NCBI RefSeq assembly: GCF_019297855.1
Contig: NZ_CP079194.1
Coordinates: 1,723,501-1,787,500, forward strand
From: Gymnodinialimonas ceratoperidinii
GTDB taxonomy: Bacteria > Pseudomonadota > Alphaproteobacteria > Rhodobacterales > Rhodobacteraceae
DNA: 64,000 bases
Direction of reading: 5' to 3'
This document shows, piece by piece, positions 17,272 to 24,284 of this stretch (position 1 is its first letter; each line of letters opens with the position of its first letter). The translations under genes and the position numbers were made by a program. Below the pieces are notes generated by a model, which saw only the letters and a list, made by a program, of their open reading frames with translations, was not told where the DNA came from and made no database searches.

Positions 17272-17313
17272 GGGACTTTCTCAAAGGGAAAGTCCCGTGG
17301 GGGCAGAGCCCCC
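17272..17313. repeat. Double hairpin next to repeat copy 4
   Basis: GGGACTTTC/GAAAGTCCC is a perfect 9-bp stem with a 7-base loop (17272-17296). GGGGGC/GCCCCC is a perfect 6-bp stem with a 3-base loop (17299-17313). Both lie just past the stop of the phosphodiesterase gene (minus strand). There is no U tract, so they are not a classic terminator. The layout resembles palindromic intergenic elements I recall from related genomes, which I cannot verify here. Confidence 0.6.
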
Positions 17314-17353
17314 TCCCGCCGCATGACAGATACGCGACGGCCGCGGTGCCCGC

Positions 17354-18187
17354 TCAATAGGTCTGAACCGACCCGTCCGAGAGCGCGAAATCTTCGGAAT
17401 GAACAACGACAGTGTTCCGCAGCGCCAGAAGGATGCCATAGGCGCCGGGCTCGTCGACGCTGTCGGCGAAGGTGCTTTGACCAAGGATCATCGGGATCTG
17501 GTGGCAGGGACTTTTCAGGATCGTCACCGGCAGCGCACCGCCGGCAGGATTGGCGGCGCTGGCGTGGATCGTGCGGTGAATGTGGCCGCAGACCAGATGA
17601 CGGACGTGGGGGGCGGCGTGGAGGCGGCTGAGCAGAGCCTCGGAGTTGGCGAGCCCGATCGCATCCATCGCCCAGAACCCCACGGGGCAGGGCGGATGGT
17701 GGGCGAAGACGACCACATCCTTGCCGTCCTCCGCCGCCCTTGTCAGTTCAGCGTCCAGCCAGGCCAGCCGAGCTTCGCACAGCCAACCGTCCTGTTCCAG
17801 GGGCGCGCGATCCTCGTAATCATGGGTGTCGAGCACAAGGAGCCGCAACGGCCCGAGATCACGCGCGTGCTGCGCAAAACCCTCGGCGTTGAAACTGCCG
17901 GGCAAGGCGGCGCGCAGCGGCGCGCGCAGGTCGTGGTTGCCCATCGTCACGGTGACCGGGATCGGACAATCGGCCAGCAACGGCACTAGCCGCGCGTAGG
18001 CGGCGGGATCGCCGGAGTGGGCGAGATCGCCGAGCAGGATGATGTGTTGCGCATCAGGATGGCGCGCGAGGGCATGGGCCAGCCCCTCGGCAAACCGCGC
18101 GAGGGGATCAAGGCCGATGATGGTCTCGCCCGGCGGCGTGATGTGCAAATCGGTAAAGATCAGCGCCTTGTCGAAGTGATCCTCCAT
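17354..18187 (-). CDS. Metallophosphoesterase, class III cyclic-nucleotide phosphodiesterase-like
   Basis: A 277-residue calcineurin-type phosphoesterase with the full metal-site set in order: FTDLHITP (residue 11 on), LGDLAHSGDP near 51, TMGNHDLR near 82, FAHHPP near 160 and VCGHIHRTIH near 205. This order and spacing fit the CpdA/Rv0805 group, which hydrolyses cAMP and other phosphodiesters in the cytoplasm. Class members often have broad activity, so cAMP as the natural substrate is inferred. It is flanked by dispersed repeats on both sides and appears to be a single-gene unit. Confidence 0.83.
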   Translation of the reverse strand: MEDHFDKALIFTDLHITPPGETIIGLDPLARFAEGLAHALARHPDAQHIILLGDLAHSGDPAAYARLVPLLADCPIPVTVTMGNHDLRAPLRAALPGSFNAEGFAQHARDLGPLRLLVLDTHDYEDRAPLEQDGWLCEARLAWLDAELTRAAEDGKDVVVFAHHPPCPVGFWAMDAIGLANSEALLSRLHAAPHVRHLVCGHIHRTIHASAANPAGGALPVTILKSPCHQIPMILGQSTFADSVDEPGAYGILLALRNTVVVHSEDFALSDGSVQTY

Positions 18188-18288
18188 GTCGTGAGCGTGG
18201 CGGATGGGCGCGGCTTGGGCAAGAAAAACCCGTCGATCGCGGGGCGGGTGACCTCGGGCGCGGGCGCTCGCGGCGGGTGATGGAATGA

Positions 18289-18318
18289 GTTGTATTGGCC
18301 AAGATGAAGGGGGAGCGG
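18289..18318 (+). repeat. Dispersed intergenic repeat, copy 3
   Basis: 30 bp, identical to copy 2, in the 263-bp gap between pyc and the phosphodiesterase gene (both on the minus strand). It is oriented opposite to both genes. No gene is visible in the gap. Confidence 0.78.
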
Positions 18319-18450
18319 GGTGCTTGAGATTTTGCAGGGGCGCGCGTGATGCGAGGGGAGGCAGGGCGCGTGCGTTAATGGTTTGAAACGCGACGGCGCC
18401 GCAGAGGGGATCTGCGGCGCCGGTACGAGGTTCGCGATTGGGGCGGTGGG

Positions 18451-21400
18451 TTATTCGAGTTCCACCAGCAGGTCCTTGGCGTCGATCTGGCCACCCGGGG
18501 TCACGTGGACCGCTTTGACCACGGCGTCGCGGTCGGCGTGGATGCCGGTCTCCATCTTCATCGCTTCGATGGTCAGCAGGAGCGTACCTTCGGCGACCTT
18601 CTGGCTGGCCTGTACGCCGACGCTGGCCACCACGCCGGGCATCGGGGCGCCGATATGGTTCGGGTTGCCCAACTCGGCCTTCGGGCGTTTCGCCGTGGCA
18701 GCAGAGGACAGGCGGTTGGGGACGCGGACCGTCCGGGGCTGGCCGTTGAGTTCGAAGAACACCCGCACCTCGCCCTCGTCATTGGTCTCGCCCACGGCGA
18801 CGAGGCGGATCACCAAGGTCACGCCGGGATCGATCTCGGCCTCGATCTCTTCGCCCTGGTCCATGCCGTAGAAGAAGGTCTTCGTCGGCAGGGTGCGGAC
18901 CGGGCCGTATTCGGCGTGGCGGGTGGCGTAATCGGTGAAGACCTTGGGGTACATCAGGTAGCCGTTGAGATCCTCGTCATCGATCTCGACGTCGAGCTTG
19001 GCGGACAGCTCGGCGCGGGCGGCCTCGATGTCGACCGGTTCCAGACGCTTGCCGGGGCGCTCTGTGCTCGGCTTCTCGCCCTTCAACGCCTTCTTGACGA
19101 TTCCCTTGGGGAAGCCGTTGGGCGGCTGGCCCAGATCGCCGCGCAACATGCCGATGACGCTGTCGGGGAAGGAGACATCGACGGCAGGATCCTCGACCTC
19201 TTCGCGGGTCAGCCCTTGGCTGACCATCATCAGCGCCATGTCGCCCACCACCTTGGAGGAGGGCGTTACCTTCACGATATCGCCGAACATCTGGTTCACG
19301 TCGGCATACATCTGCGCCACCTCGTGCCAGCGATCCTCCAGCCCCATCGAGCGCGCCTGCGCCTTGAGATTGGTGAACTGGCCGCCGGGCATCTCGTGCA
19401 GGTAAACCTCGGAAGCGGGCGCCTGCATGCCGCTCTCGAACGCCGTGTATTGGGCGCGAACGGCCTCCCAGTAGCGGGAGATCTCGCGGATCGCGCCGAT
19501 GTCGAGACCGGTGTCGCGCTCGGTGAAGCGCAGGCTCTCCACGATGGTGCCAAGCGTCGCCTGCGAGGTATTGCCCGAGAGCGCGTCCATCGCGCAGTCG
19601 ACGGCATCCACGCCATGCTCGGAGGCCGCGAGGATCGTGCCCGCGGCAATGCCGGCGGTGTCGTGGGTGTGGAAGTGGATCGGCAGATCGACCGCGTCCT
19701 TCAGCGCCGGGATCAGCACCTTGGCCGCCTCGGGGCGCAGCAGGCCGGCCATGTCCTTGAGGCCGAGCACATGGGCGCCGGCCTTCTCCAGCTCGCGCGC
19801 CATCTCGACGTAGTATTTCACGTCATACTTGGCCCGCTCGGGATCGAGGATATTGCCGGTGTAGCAGATCGTGCCCTCCACGATCTTGCCGCTCTCGCCC
19901 ACGGCGTCCATCGCCACGCGCATGTTCTCGACCCAGTTCAGGCTGTCGAAGACGCGGAAGACGTCGACGCCGCTTTCGGCGGCCTGCTTCACGAAGCCCT
20001 GCACCACGTTGTCGGGATAGTTGGTGTAGCCCACCCCGTTGGAGGCGCGCAGCAACATCTGCGTCATGATGTTGGGCATGGCCTTGCGGATGTCGCGCAG
20101 GCGCTGCCATGGGCATTCCTGCAGGAAGCGGTAGGCCACGTCGAAGGTCGCGCCGCCCCAACATTCGACCGAGAAGAGCTGCGGCAGATTATGGGCATAG
20201 GCCGGCGCCACCTTGATCATGTCGTTCGAGCGCATCCGGGTTGCCAGCAGCGACTGGTGTCCGTCGCGCATCGTGGTGTCGGTGATCAGAAGCTGCTTCT
20301 GATCCTTCATCCAGCGCGCCACGGCCTCCGGCCCCTCGGCGTCCAGCATCGTGCGGGTGCCCGCGGCGGGCGGCTCGACCGGCACGCGCGGCGCGCGTGC
20401 AGGCTTGAGATCCGCTGCCGGTTTCGGGCGGCCCTGGGTCTCGGGGTGACCATTGACGGTGATATCGGCCACGTAGCGCAGCAGCCGCGAGGCACGGTCG
20501 CGGCGGGGGCGGAAGTCGAAGAGCTCCGGCGTCTCGTCGATGAATTTGGTGTGATACTGGTAGTTCAGGAACGTCGGGTGCTTCAGCAGGTTCTCGACGA
20601 AGGCGATGTTCGTCGACACGCCGCGAATACGAAACTCGCGCAGGGCCCGGTCCATCCGCGCGATGGCGGCGTCCGGCGTCGGCGCCCAGGCGGTGACCTT
20701 GGTCAACAGGCTGTCGTAGTAACGCGTGATGACCGCGCCCGCGTAAGCGGTGCCGCCGTCCAGCCGGATGCCCATGCCCGTGGCCGAGCGGTAGGTAGTG
20801 ATGCGGCCGTAATCGGGGATGAAGTTGTTCGTCGGATCCTCGGTCGTCACCCGGCATTGCACCGCGTGGCCGTCGAGCTTCACGTCATATTGCGAGGCGA
20901 CACCCGTCGCGCCCGCCAGCATCTTGCCCTCGGCAATCAGGATCTGGGCGCGCACGATGTCGATGCCGGTGACCTCTTCGGTCACGGTATGCTCGACCTG
21001 CACGCGGGGGTTCACCTCGATGAAGTAGAAAGCGCCGGTGTCCATATCCATGAGGAATTCGACGGTGCCCGCGCATTCGTAGTTCACATGCTCGCAGATC
21101 TTTTTGCCCAGAAGGCAGATTTCATTGCGCTGCATGTCGGTGAGGTAAGGGGCAGGGGCGCGCTCGACCACTTTCTGGTTGCGACGCTGAACCGAGCAAT
21201 CGCGCTCGTAGAGGTGGTAGATATTGCCGTGCTGGTCGCCGAGGATCTGCACCTCGACGTGGCGGGCACGGATGATCATCTTTTCCAGATAACCCTCGCC
21301 ATTGCCGAAGGCGGCCTCGGCCTCGCGGCGGCCTTCCAGCACCTTCTCCTCCAGCTCCTCCTCCGACGCGATGGGACGCATGCCGCGCCCGCCGCCGCCC

Positions 21401-21891
21401 CAGGAGGCCTTGAGCATCAGCGGGTAGCCCACTTCGGCCGCCTGCTTCTTGATCTCGGCCATGTCGTCGCCCAGAACGTCCGTCGCGGGGATCACCGGTA
21501 CGCCGGCCTCGATCGCCACCTGCCGCGCGCTGGCCTTGTCGCCAAGGGCGCGCATGGTCTCGGCGCGGGGGCCGATGAACGCGATGCCCGCTTCGGTGCA
21601 AGCATCTACGAACTCAGGGTTTTCCGACAGCAGGCCGTAGCCCGGATGGATCGCGTCCGCCCCGCATTGCTTGGCGACACGGATGATATCCTCGATGCTG
21701 AGGTAGGCCGCGACAGGGCCGAGCCCCTCGCCGATCTTGTAGGCCTCGTCCGCCTTGAAGCGGTGCAGCGAAAGCTTGTCCTCTTCGGCATAGACGGCAA
21801 CGGTGCGCTTGCCCAACTCGTTGGCCGCGCGCATCACGCGGATCGCAATCTCGCCCCGGTTGGCGATCAGGATTTTCTTGAATTCAGCCAT
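18451..21891 (-). CDS. pyc: Pyruvate carboxylase
   Basis: A full-length 1146-residue multidomain enzyme. The biotin carboxylase domain (1 to about 450) has the ATP-grasp Gly-rich loop SWGGGGRGM and the QVEHTVTEEVTG motif. The carboxyltransferase barrel (about 530-810) starts at TTMRDGHQSLLATRM and has the metal-binding HFHTHDTAG. An allosteric/tetramerisation region follows, then a C-terminal biotinyl domain with EAMKMETG, the biotinylated Lys near 1112. It makes oxaloacetate from pyruvate, bicarbonate and ATP, replenishing the TCA cycle. It is a single gene with no visible partner, as usual for the alpha-4 type enzyme. Confidence 0.97.
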   Translation of the reverse strand: MAEFKKILIANRGEIAIRVMRAANELGKRTVAVYAEEDKLSLHRFKADEAYKIGEGLGPVAAYLSIEDIIRVAKQCGADAIHPGYGLLSENPEFVDACTEAGIAFIGPRAETMRALGDKASARQVAIEAGVPVIPATDVLGDDMAEIKKQAAEVGYPLMLKASWGGGGRGMRPIASEEELEEKVLEGRREAEAAFGNGEGYLEKMIIRARHVEVQILGDQHGNIYHLYERDCSVQRRNQKVVERAPAPYLTDMQRNEICLLGKKICEHVNYECAGTVEFLMDMDTGAFYFIEVNPRVQVEHTVTEEVTGIDIVRAQILIAEGKMLAGATGVASQYDVKLDGHAVQCRVTTEDPTNNFIPDYGRITTYRSATGMGIRLDGGTAYAGAVITRYYDSLLTKVTAWAPTPDAAIARMDRALREFRIRGVSTNIAFVENLLKHPTFLNYQYHTKFIDETPELFDFRPRRDRASRLLRYVADITVNGHPETQGRPKPAADLKPARAPRVPVEPPAAGTRTMLDAEGPEAVARWMKDQKQLLITDTTMRDGHQSLLATRMRSNDMIKVAPAYAHNLPQLFSVECWGGATFDVAYRFLQECPWQRLRDIRKAMPNIMTQMLLRASNGVGYTNYPDNVVQGFVKQAAESGVDVFRVFDSLNWVENMRVAMDAVGESGKIVEGTICYTGNILDPERAKYDVKYYVEMARELEKAGAHVLGLKDMAGLLRPEAAKVLIPALKDAVDLPIHFHTHDTAGIAAGTILAASEHGVDAVDCAMDALSGNTSQATLGTIVESLRFTERDTGLDIGAIREISRYWEAVRAQYTAFESGMQAPASEVYLHEMPGGQFTNLKAQARSMGLEDRWHEVAQMYADVNQMFGDIVKVTPSSKVVGDMALMMVSQGLTREEVEDPAVDVSFPDSVIGMLRGDLGQPPNGFPKGIVKKALKGEKPSTERPGKRLEPVDIEAARAELSAKLDVEIDDEDLNGYLMYPKVFTDYATRHAEYGPVRTLPTKTFFYGMDQGEEIEAEIDPGVTLVIRLVAVGETNDEGEVRVFFELNGQPRTVRVPNRLSSAATAKRPKAELGNPNHIGAPMPGVVASVGVQASQKVAEGTLLLTIEAMKMETGIHADRDAVVKAVHVTPGGQIDAKDLLVELE

Positions 21892-22052
21892 TTTTCCATG
21901 CCCCTTCGCAGTTGCAGCAAAACCTATGGCGAGAGCGGCGGGGAAAGCAACCGCAAGGTGACACTCCTGTGACGCTATCGGGTGTTTCGGTTACGATTTG
22001 TCAATAATTGCGGGCTAGGCTCCGTGCCCATGAGCACACGAGACGCGCGATA

Positions 22053-22493
22053 ATGTACCGGGTCACCTTCACCAGCCGCGCCAGTTCCCGCTTCGGGAGG
22101 GAGACGTTGACCGCGATCAATGCTGTATCGCGGCGAAACAACCTCAAGCTCGCCGTGTCCGGCCTGCTGGTCTTCCACGACCGTCGCTTCTTTCAAGTGC
22201 TGGAGGGGGAGGAGGCCGTTTTGTCGACGCTGATGGCGCGCATCGCGATCGACCCGCGCCACGTCGGGCTCAACATCGTGCACCACGGCGCCAGCAAGCA
22301 GCGCGCCTTCGCCAGTTGGCGCCTGTGCTGCGCCTGCGCGAGTGCGGAGGAAACGCCCTATGCGGGCGCGGTGGCGCTGCAGGATCTCATCCCCTCCAAC
22401 AGCCGATGGCGAGGCCGCGACCCACAAGTGCGCCAGCAAGTCCGGTCGTTTCTCGCAGGGCTCGCGGAATTACCCGCCCGGGCGACCGGTTAG
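22053..22493 (+). CDS. BLUF-like domain protein lacking the flavin-site Tyr
   Basis: A 146-residue protein that follows the BLUF blue-light sensor pattern: beta1 MYRVTFTSRAS, SRRNNLKLAVSGLLVF, FFQVLEGEEAV, and FASWRL. The flavin-contacting Asn (second N of RRNN) and Gln (FFQ) are kept, and the semi-conserved Trp is present, but the Tyr needed for the photocycle (position 6 here, IYxS in other members) is Phe. The Met near the Trp is Leu. No output domain follows. I chose the ATG at 22053. It may bind flavin without a normal light response, or act as a protein-binding module. It is divergent from pyc. Confidence 0.75.
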   Translation: MYRVTFTSRASSRFGRETLTAINAVSRRNNLKLAVSGLLVFHDRRFFQVLEGEEAVLSTLMARIAIDPRHVGLNIVHHGASKQRAFASWRLCCACASAEETPYAGAVALQDLIPSNSRWRGRDPQVRQQVRSFLAGLAELPARATG

Positions 22494-22518
22494 CGCGGCT
22501 CGGGGCGACAGGCAGCGG

Positions 22519-22899
22519 TTACCGGTGCTGCTCCAGATAGGCCCGGAACGGCGCCGTCATCTGCCAGCGGATCAGGTAATGCTCGTCCCAGACGGCATAA
22601 TCAACGCCATGGGCGCGGGCGACCGTCTCGATCTGGTACTCGTATTGCGATTCGTAATTGTCTGTGTCGATCAGGATCACCATCGGCGCGCGGTCCGTCT
22701 GCATGGCATTGAACGTCGCTTGGTGGAGGCTGTCGTAGGAAGAGCGCGTGTGATCGAGGCCGATCTCGATCGCATGGGTCTCGGTCAGGCAATCGACCCG
22801 CACATGGGTCGCCACGGCGTGGATGGTGTAATCCACCCGCCGTTCCGCCTCGCCACCCAACATGGCACAGAGAATCGCAATGGCCTGAGCTTCGGTCAT
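22519..22899 (-). CDS. Hypothetical protein, possibly nuclease-fold
   Basis: A 126-residue soluble protein not matched to a named family. It has an N-terminal helix, then VRVDCLTETHAIEIGLD, a pattern (Asp-x(n)-Glu-x-Gly) that resembles the core of PD-(D/E)XK-like folds, and a later strand PMVILIDTDNYES. This may be only a structural likeness. It converges with the BLUF-like gene and sits 43 bp downstream of the end of the oxidase gene on the same strand. Confidence in the reading frame is good; the function is open. Confidence 0.65.
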   Translation of the reverse strand: MTEAQAIAILCAMLGGEAERRVDYTIHAVATHVRVDCLTETHAIEIGLDHTRSSYDSLHQATFNAMQTDRAPMVILIDTDNYESQYEYQIETVARAHGVDYAVWDEHYLIRWQMTAPFRAYLEQHR

Positions 22900-22942
22900 G
22901 GGAACGTTGTAGGAACATTAACCTTTGAGATTAAGCCCCTAT

Positions 22943-24103
22943 TTACGTTTCTGGTGTATCGCCCATTAACCGACCGCTCAGATCGTCCAGACGCCGCGCG
23001 CCGATCTGCGCCATGTTGCTCGCCAGGTCCTGGGTCAGGACCTCCATCCAATGGCCGGGCCCCGCGCGGCCCAGGGCGCCGAGCGCATAGTGCCACGCCC
23101 GCCCCATCATCACGAAGTCCGCCCCGAGCGCCAGCGCGCGCATCACGTCGAGCCCGCTTTCCACGCCGCTGTCGAATATGATCGGCAAGTCGGTGGCCCC
23201 GCGCACCTCGGGCAGGACACGTGCGGCCCCCGGCGCCCCATCGAACTGCCGCCCCGCGTGGGTCGAGACCCAGATCGCATCGACGCCCTCGGTCCCCGCA
23301 CGCGCTGCGACCTCGGGCTCGCAGACCCCTTTGAGGATCAGCGGCCCATCCCACGCCTCGCGCAACGCGGCCACGTAGTCCCAATCCGGCGCGGCGCGCA
23401 GCAGGTAGCCCACGTGGGCGGTGGAGGGCAGGGGCCCCTTGGCGAGCCCCTCGGCATAGCTGTCCATCAGGCGCATCCGCGGCATGCCGCGCGAGGCGAT
23501 GCCTAGCGACCACTCGGGACAGCGCGCGACCTGCGCCATCAGCCGCGGCGTGAGGCGCGGCGGCTGCACCAATCCGCCCCGCGTTTGCCGCTCGCGCCGC
23601 GATGCGGCCGGCACGTCGACCGTCAACACCAGCGTGTGGAACCCCGCCTCCCGCGCCCGGCGCAGCATGTCATCACGCACCTCTTTGGACTTCGGCGGAT
23701 ACATCTGGAACCACCCCTGCTCACCGATCGTCCCCGCCAGATCCTCCGGCACCACCGTCGCCACGGTCGAGACGCAATAGGGAATGCCCGCCTGCGCAGC
23801 GAAAGCGCTCAGGATATGCTCGGCGCCCGGCCAGATCAGCCCCGACATGCCAAGGGGCGCAATGCCGAAAGGCGCCGGATAGTCGCGCCCGAGAAACGAA
23901 CACTGCAGCGAAGGCGCGATCTCGCCCAAAAGCGCCGCGGGCCGAAACAGCACCGCATCGAGAGCCGACCGATTGCGCGCCGCGCCCTCTTCCCTCCCGG
24001 TTCCGGAATCCAGATACTCCCAGACGAAATGCGGAATGCGCCGTCGGGCACGCGCCTTGAGATCGCTGAGGGCGGGGTATTTCGATTGTAGAACCATGGC
24101 CAC
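22943..24103 (-). CDS. FMN-dependent alpha-hydroxy-acid dehydrogenase (LldD/glycolate oxidase family)
   Basis: A 386-residue FMN-dependent (beta/alpha)8 barrel. It shows the active-site string STHAGRQFDGAPG, which keeps the catalytic His and Arg of the usual SNHGGRQ, and the FMN-phosphate motif IFDSGVESGLDVMRALALGA. The N-terminal RRRIPHFVWEYLDSGTG is typical of the family. Members oxidise L-lactate, mandelate, glycolate or similar acids and pass electrons to oxygen or quinone; the substrate here cannot be fixed. A second Met 6 bases downstream could also start the protein. Confidence 0.86.
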   Translation of the reverse strand: MAMVLQSKYPALSDLKARARRRIPHFVWEYLDSGTGREEGAARNRSALDAVLFRPAALLGEIAPSLQCSFLGRDYPAPFGIAPLGMSGLIWPGAEHILSAFAAQAGIPYCVSTVATVVPEDLAGTIGEQGWFQMYPPKSKEVRDDMLRRAREAGFHTLVLTVDVPAASRRERQTRGGLVQPPRLTPRLMAQVARCPEWSLGIASRGMPRMRLMDSYAEGLAKGPLPSTAHVGYLLRAAPDWDYVAALREAWDGPLILKGVCEPEVAARAGTEGVDAIWVSTHAGRQFDGAPGAARVLPEVRGATDLPIIFDSGVESGLDVMRALALGADFVMMGRAWHYALGALGRAGPGHWMEVLTQDLASNMAQIGARRLDDLSGRLMGDTPET

Positions 24104-24150
24104 AAAGAACCCCGCAACCCCCGCAAGCTCAACCGCTTTTCACCGCGCCG

Positions 24151-24171
24151 CCTTCATCTTTTCGCAAATAC
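24151..24171 (-). repeat. Dispersed intergenic repeat, diverged copy 6
   Basis: The minus strand reads TATTTGCGAAAAGATGAAGG, sharing the GTATT and AAGATGAAG blocks with the other copies. It lies between the divergent oxidase and uvrD genes, 48 bp before the oxidase start. Confidence 0.5.
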
Positions 24172-24228
24172 GGCGGCGAGCGTGAGGGGCTGGCCCCTCA
24201 CTCCGGCCACCCACATATCGCGCAAATG

Positions 24229-24243
24229 GAACAATCTGCGAAC
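24229..24243. promoter_or_regulatory. SOS box (LexA site) upstream of uvrD
   Basis: GAAC-AATCTGC-GAAC matches the alphaproteobacterial LexA operator GTTC-N7-GTTC exactly (read on the other strand). It lies 41 bp before the uvrD ATG, where it would cover the promoter. Damage-inducible expression of uvrD is expected; binding is inferred. Confidence 0.8.
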
Positions 24244-24284
24244 AAACCTTCCCCTCCCGCGCGTCCCGAACTATCTTCGCCCCC

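Noticed and set aside
18505..21972. Forward-strand frame of 1155 codons opposite pyruvate carboxylase
   Set aside because: The minus strand encodes a complete, conserved pyruvate carboxylase. The antisense translation is Leu/His/Val/Asp-rich with no family match.
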